Below are positions 43,353 to 51,265 of a stretch of 57,104 bases of DNA, piece by piece. The notes beneath the pieces are model-generated. The model made no database searches. It was given only the letters and a program-made list of their open reading frames with translations, and was not told the origin of the DNA. Position numbers and translations under genes: made by a program. Position 1 is the stretch's first letter; every line of letters begins with the position of its first letter. This DNA comes from Bacteroides sp. (GTDB taxonomy: Bacteria > Bacteroidota > Bacteroidia > Bacteroidales > Muribaculaceae): contig JAAVDE010000033.1 of the NCBI GenBank assembly GCA_014801955.1, positions 1-57,104 on the forward strand, given 5' to 3'.

Positions 43353-43373
43353 GCGACGGCGAGACGCCGTCGC
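43353..43373. repeat. REP-like palindrome, copy A
   Basis: GCGACGGCG-AGA-CGCCGTCGC forms a 9-bp perfect stem. Copies B and C lie 116 and 178 bases downstream. With copy C it also shares about 15 further bases (GTTTGTCGCT region), so A and C are direct duplicates. Confidence 0.85.
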
Positions 43374-43468
43374 TCCCGGTTTGTCGCTGCCATGCTGTCG
43401 CGTCCATGCTGTTTCCCTCAGGCTTTCGCTCCCAAATTATTTGCTGTAGTTTAGAGGCGGCTCTGGGA

Positions 43469-43489
43469 GCGACGGCGTCCCGCCGTCGC
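43469..43489. repeat. REP-like palindrome, copy B
   Basis: The same 9-bp arms as copies A and C with loop TCC in place of AGA. Read on the minus strand the loop is GGA, so it may be an inverted and diverged unit. Confidence 0.85.
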
Positions 43490-43530
43490 ATCGCTGTCGC
43501 GAAGCATGAGTCGCGAGGTTTGACGCGCGC

Positions 43531-43551
43531 GCGACGGCGAGACGCCGTCGC
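43531..43551. repeat. REP-like palindrome, copy C
   Basis: Identical arms and loop to copy A, and a shared downstream stretch. No protein-coding gene spans this region (43298-43652); small frames across it are artefacts of GC-rich palindromes. Confidence 0.85.
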
Positions 43552-43652
43552 CCCCAGTTTGTCGCTTCCGGGTTGTTGCGCCAGGGTGTGTTTGTCTTGG
43601 GGTAGGGATGAAAAAGGCCTCGGAGCCGGTGGCTTCGAGGCTTGGGGAAGGG

Positions 43653-43724
43653 TAGCCCATAGGAGAATCGAACTCCTCTTTCAAGAATGAAAATCTTGCG
43701 TCCTAACCGATAGACGAATGGGCC
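43653..43724 (-). tRNA. tRNA-Glu(UUC), copy 1
   Basis: Minus-strand cloverleaf: acceptor GGCCCAT pairs with ATGGGCT, the anticodon stem CAAGA/TCTTG encloses loop TTTTCAT with anticodon TTC, and the T arm reads GAGGAGTTCGATTCTCC. CCA is not encoded. It is base-for-base identical to copy 2 at 44040-44111. Confidence 0.97.
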
Positions 43725-43740
43725 GGATGACTGGCCGAAA

Positions 43741-43998
43741 TTAGGCGGCCAAAGAGTTTACGTGCTTCTGGAGCGCGCTCTTGAGGTTAGCGGCCTTGTT
43801 TTTGGAGATGGTGTTTTTGCGGGCCAGCTTGTCGAGCAGAGCGGCGAGGGCGGAAAGAGCCTTCTGAGCTTCAGCCTTGTCGGTCATTTTGCGAATGCGA
43901 CGAACTGCAGTGCGAGCGGTTTTCTCGTAGTAGCGGTTGCGGAGGCGGCGGCTTTCGGTCTGACGAATTCTCTTGAGCGATGACTTGTGGTTTGCCAT
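43741..43998 (-). CDS. rpsT: Ribosomal protein S20 (bS20)
   Basis: An 85-residue small-subunit protein, Lys/Arg/Ala-rich and helical ([42 protein letters not shown]). Normal length. It lies between the two identical tRNA-Glu genes with gaps of 16 and 41 bases and is most likely co-transcribed with them from the promoter at 44131-44162. Confidence 0.97.
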   Translation of the reverse strand: MANHKSSLKRIRQTESRRLRNRYYEKTARTAVRRIRKMTDKAEAQKALSALAALLDKLARKNTISKNKAANLKSALQKHVNSLAA

Positions 43999-44039
43999 TT
44001 CTAATAGTTGGTTCTTTTAGAGTGTCTTTAATTATTTAG

Positions 44040-44111
44040 TAGCCCATAGGAGAATCGAACTCCTCTTTCAAGAATGAAAATCTTGCGTCCTAACCGATAG
44101 ACGAATGGGCC
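44040..44111 (-). tRNA. tRNA-Glu(UUC), copy 2
   Basis: Identical over 72 bases to copy 1, with anticodon TTC and no encoded CCA. It is the first element of the tRNA-rpsT-tRNA transcript, about 15 bases from the expected start site. Confidence 0.97.
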
Positions 44112-44130
44112 TTGGAGCGTTTTGCGAGTG

Positions 44131-44162
44131 CAAAGTTACGATATTATTTTGAACTATGCAAA
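44131..44162 (-). promoter_or_regulatory. Promoter of the tRNA-Glu/rpsT unit
   Basis: On the minus strand TTTG (44162-44159), a 20-bp spacer and TAACTTTG (44138-44131) match the consensus exactly. The element, spacer included, is nearly identical to the promoter at 49817-49848. Confidence 0.88.
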
Positions 44163-44188
44163 TTTTCTTGTAATTTTGCGTAAAATTT

Positions 44189-44914
44189 ATGCAAAAAATT
44201 TTGAACATGCTTCCGCTGAGGCTGACGCCTCACTCTGACCGCACGGCTATTTTGCAGGCTTATTCGCTTGAAATGGGGGCGGTTAGCTTTGCTGTGCCGG
44301 CCGGCGCAGGGCCGGGAGCGGCCAGGCGCCGCGCGTTGCTTCAGCCGCTCACTCCGCTGGAGGTTGAGGCGTCGCTCAGGCCCGGACGGGAGCTTCACAC
44401 CTTTCGCGAGCCGCGCGCGCGGGTGCAGATCCACACTATTCTGATGTCGCCGGAGCGCTCGGCGGTGGCCATGTTTCTGGCCGAGGTGCTCCAGAATCTG
44501 CTGCGCCAGGCCGAACCGGATGCCAACACCTATATTTATATAGAGCGGGCCGTTGAGCGACTCAACGACCCGCAGACCCGGGTGGGGAATTTTGCTTTGA
44601 TGTTTTTGCGCGGCTTATCGACGATGCTCGGAATCGAGCCTGACTTGACCGACTACCGGCCCGGAATGCTGTTTGACATGATCGACGGGCGCTTTCGCCT
44701 TTCGGCCGCCCTTCACGGCCACTCGCTTTCGGCGTCAGCCTCGGCGGCGGCGGCGCGGTTGCTGCGCATGACCTGGGAGAACCAGGGACGTTTCCGTTTC
44801 AGCGGGGCCGAGCGGCGCGAGGCCCTGGAGCGGATTCTGGAGTATTACACGATTCACTATGCGCCGCTGACGGGGCTGAAGTCGCCCGCCGTGCTCCACG
44901 CGCTGCTTCGTTAA
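44189..44914 (+). CDS. recO: DNA repair protein RecO
   Basis: A 241-residue recombination mediator that helps load RecA onto SSB-coated DNA. The N-terminal OB-fold (about 1-80, LPLRLTPHSDRTAILQAYSLEMG) is followed by a helical domain with RVGNFALMFLRGLSTMLGIEPDL. The zinc-binding cysteines of many RecO proteins are missing, as usual in Bacteroidota. Proximity to rpsT is a conserved arrangement. Its stop codon overlaps the feoB stop codon tail to tail. Confidence 0.85.
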   Translation: MQKILNMLPLRLTPHSDRTAILQAYSLEMGAVSFAVPAGAGPGAARRRALLQPLTPLEVEASLRPGRELHTFREPRARVQIHTILMSPERSAVAMFLAEVLQNLLRQAEPDANTYIYIERAVERLNDPQTRVGNFALMFLRGLSTMLGIEPDLTDYRPGMLFDMIDGRFRLSAALHGHSLSASASAAAARLLRMTWENQGRFRFSGAERREALERILEYYTIHYAPLTGLKSPAVLHALLR

Positions 44915-47229
44915 ATCACCAGCAGCGCAACGCGGTAGACCACGAAGGCCATCAGCCACGCCAGCACCGTGTTGTAGATGGCGCTGAAGGCGGCGTAGCG
45001 CCACGAGTTGGTTTCGCGGGCAATGGCGGCGAGGGTTGCGATACACGGGCAATAGAGCAAAACGAACACCAGGAAGCTCAGCGCCGACGCGGTGGTGAAG
45101 TCGCCCGCCAGGCGTGCGCCCAGAGCGGCGTCGGCAACGGCTTCGTCGCCGGTATAGAGCACGCCCAGGGTGCTGACAATGATTTCCTTGGCGGGCACGC
45201 CGGCGATTGCCGCAACTGTTGCGCGCCAACCCATGCCGATCGGCTCCATTATGGGAGCCATTGCCTTGCCGAGCATTTCGAGATAGGAGTCGCCGGTCAG
45301 CGGGAAGTAGTTCAGCGCCCAAACGATGATGCAGGCAACGAGGATGATGCCGCCCATTTTGCGGAGATATTGCTCGCCTTTGGCCCAGGTGTGGCGAACG
45401 ATGGCCTTGGCCGTCGGAACGCGATAGGGGGGCAGCTCCATGACGAAGGGCGTTTCATCGACCTTCCAAACGAAGCGGCGCAGCAGCTTGGCGGTCAGCA
45501 TTGCGGCCATTACGCCCAGGGCGTAGATGCCGAAAAAGACCAGTGCGGCGTGGGTGGAGAAGAAGGTGCCGATCAGCAGAACGTAGATCGGCAGGCGCGC
45601 CGAGCAGCTCATGAACGGGTTTATCAGAATGGTTATCAGCCTCGACGAGCGGCTTTCAATGGCTCGGGTGGCCATGATTGCCGGCACGTTGCAGCCGAAG
45701 CCCATCAGCAGCGGAATGAAACTCTTGCCGTGCAGGCCGATGTGGTGCATCGAGCGGTCCATGATGAAGGCCGCGCGAGCCATGTAGCCGGAGTCTTCCA
45801 TGAACGACACGCAGGCATAGAGAATCAGAATGTTGGGCAGGAAAACGATTACCGAGCCGACGCCGCCGATGATGCCGTCGACCAGCAGGTCTTTCAGCGG
45901 GCCTTCGGGCATTAGGGTCGCAACCGTTTCCGACAGCCATTCAACCCCGCTCTCAATCCAGTCCATCGGGTATTGGCCGACCTGGAACGTGAGCCAGAAA
46001 ATAACGAACATGATTCCGAGAAACAGCGGAATGCCGAACAGGCGGTTCGTTACGAATGCGTCGATAATCGACGTTGAGCGGTTCGACGACCGCCGTTCGC
46101 CGCTCATGGTTTCGGCCAGGGCGCCGTCGATGAAGCCATACTTCTCGGCGGCGATGACAGCGGCGATGTCCTCGTGAGTTCGCTCCTCGATCATCTTGCG
46201 GCCCGAGTCGCGCAGCTCAACCATTTTCTGATACTGCGGGCGGCCTGCCAGCTGCTGCTCAACCTCCGAGTCGCCCTCGAGGAACTTCAGCGCCAGATAG
46301 CGCGCCGCAAACTTCGGCGCAATGTCGGCGTCGGCCTTGATCAGGTCCTTGATGGGGTCGAGCGCCGAGCGCAGGTCGTCGGAAAGGGCAACGTGGACGT
46401 GGCGCACCTTCTCTTCGCGCCCTTCGTAGACGCGTATAATAGTGTCGAGCAGCTCGTGGAGCCCCTTGCCGGTTTTGCTGACGGTCGGAACCATCGGAAC
46501 GCCGGTCATGGCGCCCAGCAGCTCATAGTCCAGGCGCGCGCCCGACTCCTCGAGCTCGTCAAACATGTTGAGCGCAACGACCATCGAGCGGTCCATGTCG
46601 ATAAGCTCCGTTGTCAGATACAGGTTGCGCTCCAGATTCGACGCAACAACAACGTTGACGATAACGTCGGGCGTTTCCGACGCCAGATAGCGGCGAACAT
46701 ACAGCTCCTCGGGCGAGTATGCCGCCAGCGAATACGTTCCCGGCAGGTCTACTACATTGAAGTGATACCCTCCGTAGGTGAACGAGCCCTTCTTGGCCTC
46801 GACCGTGACGCCCGAATAGTTGCCAACGTGCTCGGTTGCGCCGCTCAGGGAGTTGAACATCGACGTTTTGCCGCAGTTCGGGTTGCCGATAAGGGCAATG
46901 TTGATTTCGCGGGCGGCAACGTTGCGAACGTCGGGGAGCAGCTCGTCCGACTCGTTGGGGTCGGTGAGCCGTTTGCCGTCGGCGTGGGGCGGCAGCTCAA
47001 CCTCGGCTGCGTCAACAACCTCTACCAGCTCGGCCTCGGAGCGGCGCAGCGAAACCTCATAGCCTAATATTGAATACTTTACCGGGTCCTTCATCGGCGC
47101 CGACAGCACCTTGCGGATAAGCTTTCCGCGAACGAAGCCCATTTCAGTCAGTCGTTTACGAAAAGCGCCGTGACCAAGAATCTTGACCACGTACGCCTCA
47201 CGTCCTTCCGGAAGTTCATTCAATCTCAT
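44911..47229 (-). CDS. feoB: Ferrous iron transporter FeoAB fusion
   Basis: A 772-residue fused protein. The start at 47229 (MRLNELPEGREAYVV) removes a longer upstream frame that crosses the promoter. Residues 1-75 are a FeoA (SH3-like) domain. The FeoB G domain follows with G1 GNPNCGKTSMFNSL, G3 DLPGTYSL and G4 NMFD. The membrane part has the Gate motifs (for example PLLMGFGCNVPAIMATRAIES, SCSARLPIYVLLI), with about 8-10 helices. FeoA-FeoB fusion is common in Bacteroidota. No feoC is seen. Its promoter has no obvious Fur-box dyad. Confidence 0.96.
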   Translation of the reverse strand: MRLNELPEGREAYVVKILGHGAFRKRLTEMGFVRGKLIRKVLSAPMKDPVKYSILGYEVSLRRSEAELVEVVDAAEVELPPHADGKRLTDPNESDELLPDVRNVAAREINIALIGNPNCGKTSMFNSLSGATEHVGNYSGVTVEAKKGSFTYGGYHFNVVDLPGTYSLAAYSPEELYVRRYLASETPDVIVNVVVASNLERNLYLTTELIDMDRSMVVALNMFDELEESGARLDYELLGAMTGVPMVPTVSKTGKGLHELLDTIIRVYEGREEKVRHVHVALSDDLRSALDPIKDLIKADADIAPKFAARYLALKFLEGDSEVEQQLAGRPQYQKMVELRDSGRKMIEERTHEDIAAVIAAEKYGFIDGALAETMSGERRSSNRSTSIIDAFVTNRLFGIPLFLGIMFVIFWLTFQVGQYPMDWIESGVEWLSETVATLMPEGPLKDLLVDGIIGGVGSVIVFLPNILILYACVSFMEDSGYMARAAFIMDRSMHHIGLHGKSFIPLLMGFGCNVPAIMATRAIESRSSRLITILINPFMSCSARLPIYVLLIGTFFSTHAALVFFGIYALGVMAAMLTAKLLRRFVWKVDETPFVMELPPYRVPTAKAIVRHTWAKGEQYLRKMGGIILVACIIVWALNYFPLTGDSYLEMLGKAMAPIMEPIGMGWRATVAAIAGVPAKEIIVSTLGVLYTGDEAVADAALGARLAGDFTTASALSFLVFVLLYCPCIATLAAIARETNSWRYAAFSAIYNTVLAWLMAFVVYRVALLVI

Positions 47230-47250
47230 ATTTCTAATCTTTAACGAGTG

Positions 47251-47281
47251 CAAAGTTCGCCATTTCTTCGCACCCGCGCAA
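47251..47281 (-). promoter_or_regulatory. feoAB promoter
   Basis: On the minus strand TTG (47281-47279), a 20-bp spacer and GAACTTTG (47258-47251) match the consensus with one mismatch. The leader is about 14-20 bases. Confidence 0.6.
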
Positions 47282-47322
47282 TACCCTAAACAGAGTAAAT
47301 TCCCGCATTGTGACAACAACGG

Positions 47323-47357
47323 CGAAGGTTGCAATGTCTGAAACATCGCAACCTTCG
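47323..47357 (-). terminator. Hairpin after the repeat-protein gene
   Basis: A 10-bp perfect stem (CGAAGGTTGC at 47323-47332 with GCAACCTTCG at 47348-47357), extended by ATGT/ACAT pairing, lies just past the repeat-protein stop. No long T-run follows on the minus strand, so it may be a terminator or a 3' stabiliser. Confidence 0.6.
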
Positions 47358-47385
47358 GAGGAGTGTGTGTTAATTGGAATGTGTA

Positions 47386-49485
47386 TTAAATATTGACTTT
47401 GCGTGTAATAGCGTCGGCGCGCACGATATAAACTCCCGAGGGGAGGGAGATTGTGGCGGATGCGCCGCTATATACCTTAGTGCCGCTGAGATTGTAAACG
47501 TTGACCTTCTCGGCGCCGCTGACTCTTATGCAGCCGTTGAGACACTCGATTGTTACCGTTTCCGTCATGGCTTTTTCTTCGATTCCGAGGCTCGGGTCGC
47601 CTTCAATTTTGAGGAACTGCTTCCAACCGTCGGCTAACTTGTAGGCCTCAACGGATTCTTCCGGAACATAGAGCGTGGCATTTCGATATGTTTCGTCAGC
47701 AAAGAGATACATAAGGAGATAAGGGTCGGTACACGATGGCGGTACAGCGGCCGATGAGTAAATGGTAGTCAGCGCGGAGCAGTAAAATGCCCGGAGGCCT
47801 AAGGCTTGAACGGAGTTCCCGATTTTCAGTGTAGTAGCGTTGTCGCACCTTGAGAACGCATAGTCGCCGATGGTTGTAACCGAATTAGGAATCTCAATAG
47901 AGGTAAGGCTGGTGCAGGAATTGAAGGCATTCTCGCCGATGGTTACGACCGAAGAGGGAATATCGATTGATTTAAGAGCGTTGCAATTAGCGAAAGAGCT
48001 CTGCCCGATGTCGGTTATTCCGTCAGGCAGTTTTACGGATTCAAGCCCGGAGCAATAATAGCATACAAAAGCGCCGATGGATGTAACGGATTCGGGAAAT
48101 TCAATCTCTGTCAATGCGGGGCAGCCCACGAATGCTCTGTTGCCGATAGACGTTACGGAGTTGGGGATTGTGATGGATTTCAGCCCTTGGCAATCGGCGA
48201 ATGCTTCAATGCCGATGGTCGTGACCGGTGTCGGAATCTCTATTGACTCCAGCAAATTGCAATTAGCAAAGGCTTGGTCTACGATTTCCGTAACGGTGGA
48301 GGGAATTGAATATGTATTATCCTTCTTGCCAAAAGGATATTGAAGCAGAACGGTTTGCTCCTTGTTGAACAGCACTCCGTTGAGCGAGCTGAACGAGTTA
48401 TTGTCGGCGCTGACGTTGATTGCTTCCAGTTGATTGCAAAGGAGGAACGGATAAGCACCTAAGGTCGTGACGGAAGCCGGAAGTGTGATTGACGACAACG
48501 ACGAGCAGGACTGGAAAGCCTGACGGCCGATTTCCGTAACGGAATTGCCCAGTTCGATTGTTTCTAAGCCGGAGCATTGAAAGAATGCTTGATCGCCTAT
48601 AGTTTCAACCGAGTTCGGAATCTCAACGGAGGTCAGGTTGGGGCATACGCTGAATGCACCCGGGCCGATTGCGGTTACTGAAGCGGGGATGGTGTACTCG
48701 CTGGTATTATTTTCGGAGGGGAATAATAAAAGGGTAGATTGGTCTTTGTTGAACAGAACGCCATTCAAGGAGCTGAAATTCGTATTCTCCCCGCTGACAT
48801 TGATTTCAGTCAGTTTATTGCCGAACGCCCCAATGCCAATGGTCGTTACCGAGGCGCCGATAGTTATTGAGGTTAGGCCGGTGCCGCTGAAAGCACGTGC
48901 GTCAATGGTGGTCACTGAGTTGCCGAGGGTAACTGATGCCAGTGATTCGCAACTGCTGAATGCACTCATGCCGATTGTGTTTATCGAACCGGAAAGATCA
49001 ATGGCTGCGAGGCTTCTGCATGAGTCAAAAGCAGATCTACCTATGGTTTTTACTGAACTGCCGAATTTTACTGATTTTAGGGCGTAGCAATGCATGAAAG
49101 TTTCTTCATTAATTTCCTCGACCAAATCAGGTACGACAAATTCATTCAGGCTGATGCAGAAACGGAAGGCGCGGCTACCGATTGATGCGATAGAAGCCGG
49201 CAGCTCCACTGAGGTTAGCTCGCGGTTGTTGCTGAAAGCGTATTCGCCTATGGCCGTTACCTGATAGTTGGATGAGCCATCGCTTACTGTTTGCGGAATG
49301 ACAAGCTGCCCTACGATAGGATTTGTCGGATAGTCATCTGCGGCCGCAACCATGCAGGTTTTGGATGCTTCGTCGGTAACGGTGTAGGTAAGGGTTTGAC
49401 CTTCGTGGGAGTAGGTGAAATCGCGGGCCAAGGACGGAAAAGTCATCAATGAACCCAATAAGGCGATAAGCAGTTGCTGCTTCAT
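47386..49485 (-). CDS. BspA-like leucine-rich-repeat surface protein, probable T9SS cargo
   Basis: A 699-residue exported protein. The start at 49485 gives a signal peptide (MKQQLLIALLGSLMTFPSLA). After a short beta domain come about 19 BspA-type LRR_5 repeats of about 23 residues, with consensus TIGxxAFxxCxxLxSIxIPxSV. Two insertions (SSLNGVLFNK) interrupt the series at about residues 250 and 375. The last 65 residues form a type IX sorting-type domain: VYNLSGTKVYSG, ISLPSGVYIVRAD and final RKVNI. Such proteins mediate adhesion to host or microbial surfaces. The gene is expressed from a distant promoter through a structured leader. Confidence 0.88.
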   Translation of the reverse strand: MKQQLLIALLGSLMTFPSLARDFTYSHEGQTLTYTVTDEASKTCMVAAADDYPTNPIVGQLVIPQTVSDGSSNYQVTAIGEYAFSNNRELTSVELPASIASIGSRAFRFCISLNEFVVPDLVEEINEETFMHCYALKSVKFGSSVKTIGRSAFDSCRSLAAIDLSGSINTIGMSAFSSCESLASVTLGNSVTTIDARAFSGTGLTSITIGASVTTIGIGAFGNKLTEINVSGENTNFSSLNGVLFNKDQSTLLLFPSENNTSEYTIPASVTAIGPGAFSVCPNLTSVEIPNSVETIGDQAFFQCSGLETIELGNSVTEIGRQAFQSCSSLSSITLPASVTTLGAYPFLLCNQLEAINVSADNNSFSSLNGVLFNKEQTVLLQYPFGKKDNTYSIPSTVTEIVDQAFANCNLLESIEIPTPVTTIGIEAFADCQGLKSITIPNSVTSIGNRAFVGCPALTEIEFPESVTSIGAFVCYYCSGLESVKLPDGITDIGQSSFANCNALKSIDIPSSVVTIGENAFNSCTSLTSIEIPNSVTTIGDYAFSRCDNATTLKIGNSVQALGLRAFYCSALTTIYSSAAVPPSCTDPYLLMYLFADETYRNATLYVPEESVEAYKLADGWKQFLKIEGDPSLGIEEKAMTETVTIECLNGCIRVSGAEKVNVYNLSGTKVYSGASATISLPSGVYIVRADAITRKVNI

Positions 49486-49546
49486 ATCTGAAAGATTGCC
49501 GCGGGGCCCACTTCGTTGGCAATAATGATTGGTTAAAACGTGAAAA

Positions 49547-49634
49547 CGTGAGGACCATATCTTTCTGTTCGTTCCACGAATCGAGGCCTTCGCATTGCCC
49601 ATTAGAGTAGAACGAACAGAGCAGAGGCCTCACG
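49547..49634 (-). promoter_or_regulatory. Nested inverted repeats in the repeat-protein leader
   Basis: Two nested perfect inverted repeats: an outer CGTGAGG (49547-49553) with CCTCACG (49628-49634), and an inner CTGTTCGTTC (49565-49574) with GAACGAACAG (49610-49619). Between 49486 and 49816 no gene is seen. The fold would lie in the 5' untranslated RNA of the repeat-protein gene, about 60-150 bases before its start. It resembles a regulatory leader structure but no known riboswitch is recognised. Confidence 0.55.
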
Positions 49635-49816
49635 CGGATTATACAACATATAACCACATAAGGCGTCTATCTCTGTCTCGATCCTGACTCTAATTGAAAG
49701 TTGCGAAGTTTCGATTCGTCAAGAAAGAGCGCAAGATATACGCTTTCTGAAAAAAAATGTCTGCCATCCCGCCCGCTAAACCCGTAACCGAGCCTCTGCA
49801 AACGGTCTAACGCCCG

Positions 49817-49848
49817 CAAAGTTACGATATTCTTTTGAACTATGCAAA
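49817..49848 (-). promoter_or_regulatory. Promoter of the repeat-protein gene
   Basis: On the minus strand TTTG (49848-49845), a 20-bp spacer and TAACTTTG (49824-49817) match the consensus. It would produce a leader of about 320 bases before 49485. The element is almost identical to that of the tRNA-Glu/rpsT unit. Confidence 0.85.
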
Positions 49849-49897
49849 TTGTTGACAGAAATAACAGGTAACCGGCTGTCGCTCCCGGTAGGCGGGG

Positions 49898-51265
49898 TTA
49901 GATGTTGAGGCCGAAGGCGGAGAGGAGGGCGGCGGATATGGACATGTAGATGACCATGCCGATGATGTCGTTGGTGATGGAGATGAAGGGGCCGGTTGCG
50001 AGGGCGGGGTCGATTTTGAAGCGTTCGAGGGTGAGGGGCACGAAGGTGCCGAACACGCTGGCAAAGATTACGACGGCAAACAGGCTCAGGGCCACGGCGA
50101 TGGTCGTTACCTGCGTTGCTCCCAGCCGGAAGCAGTTGTAGATGAACACCAGGGCGGCGATGATGGTTGCGTTGAGCAGGCCAACGCCGATTTCCTTGAA
50201 TATCTGCTTGGAGGCGTGGCGGATGTCGAGCGAACCGTTGGCCAGGCCCTGGACCACGATTGCCGACGACTGGATGCCGACGTTGCCGCCGGTGCCGCCG
50301 ATTAGCGGAATGAACAGGGCCATTGCGGGGTTGGTTGCAAATCCGGCTTCGAAGTTCCCGAGAATCAGCGAGTTGCCGATGCCGCCGGCGATGCCGATGA
50401 GGAGCCAGGGCAGTCGCGCCTTGGTTTGGGCGAACCAGGAGTCGTCGGTTTCAACGTCGGAGCTCAGACCCGATGCCAGCTGGTAGTCGCGTTCGGCGCT
50501 TTCGCGCACGGTGTCCATGACGTCGTCGAAGGTTATCTGGCCAACCAGGCGCCCGACGGCGTCGACTACCGGCATTGCCGCAAGGTCATATTTTTCGAAA
50601 TCCTGGGCAACTTCGTCGAGGTCGGTGTCGGTTTTGACCGACGCGGGGTCGGCTTCCATAACGTGTTTGATTTTGCTGACCGAGGGGTGGGTCAGCATCT
50701 TTTTCAGCGGCAGGATGCCGCGCAGGCGCTCGTCGTTGTCAACGACGTAGACATAATATATCTCGTCGAGCTCCTCGGCCTGCAGGCGCATTTCCTTGAT
50801 GCACTCGGGCATTGACCAGTTTTCGTTAACGACGATCATTTCTTTCGACATGAGGGCGCCTGCGGTGTTTTCCGGGTACTTCATCAGGTCGATGATGTCG
50901 CCTGCCTGCTCGACGTCGTCGAGGCTGGCAAGCACCTCTTCGCGGTCCTCCTTGTCGAGTTCCTGCAAAAGGTCGGCCGCGTCGTCGGTGTCCATGTGGT
51001 CGACCTGCTTGGCGATGACGTCGTTAGGCAGGGCTTCGAGCAGCTTGTGGCGTTCGTCGTCGTCGAGCTCGAGCAGCAGGTCGCCGGCGGTTTCTTCGTC
51101 GAGCAGCTCATAGAGGAACTCGGCCTCCTCGATGTCGAGGTCCTGATAGAGCTCGGCAATGTCGGCGGGGTGGAGTTCGTTGAGCTCCCGGCGGGCGGCG
51201 GCTGCATCGCCCGCGGCGATTATTTCGCGGATCTGCTGAAGATACTCGGGGCTATATTCTTTCAT
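49898..51265 (-). CDS. mgtE: Magnesium transporter MgtE
   Basis: A 455-residue Mg2+ channel. The N-domain (about 1-130) has the repeating DDAADLLQEL-type superhelix. Two CBS domains span about 135-255 (RLVGQITFDDVMDTV). The pore domain has five helices with PLIGGTGGNVGIQSSAIVVQG and the conserved end FISITNDIIGMVIYM. Cytosolic Mg2+ binding to the N and CBS domains closes the pore in the family. It abuts rsmD with no gap and is the last gene of the RelA/SpoT chain. Confidence 0.95.
   Translation of the reverse strand: MKEYSPEYLQQIREIIAAGDAAAARRELNELHPADIAELYQDLDIEEAEFLYELLDEETAGDLLLELDDDERHKLLEALPNDVIAKQVDHMDTDDAADLLQELDKEDREEVLASLDDVEQAGDIIDLMKYPENTAGALMSKEMIVVNENWSMPECIKEMRLQAEELDEIYYVYVVDNDERLRGILPLKKMLTHPSVSKIKHVMEADPASVKTDTDLDEVAQDFEKYDLAAMPVVDAVGRLVGQITFDDVMDTVRESAERDYQLASGLSSDVETDDSWFAQTKARLPWLLIGIAGGIGNSLILGNFEAGFATNPAMALFIPLIGGTGGNVGIQSSAIVVQGLANGSLDIRHASKQIFKEIGVGLLNATIIAALVFIYNCFRLGATQVTTIAVALSLFAVVIFASVFGTFVPLTLERFKIDPALATGPFISITNDIIGMVIYMSISAALLSAFGLNI

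Noticed and set aside
43349-43690. Small frames on both strands across the palindrome patch
   Set aside because: They arise from GC-rich palindromes lacking stops and one runs into the tRNA-Glu gene; no protein-like pattern.
47386-49485. Tandem DNA repeat array or CRISPR-like array
   Set aside because: The roughly 69-base periodicity is coding and degenerate, explained by 23-residue leucine-rich repeats; no identical direct repeats with spacers are present.
49547-49634. An invertible (phase-variable) promoter ahead of the LRR gene
   Set aside because: Bacteroidales invertible promoters have the promoter between the repeats; here the consensus promoter at 49817-49848 is outside and the 35-base interval holds no TAnnTTTG. 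Kept only as a structured leader.
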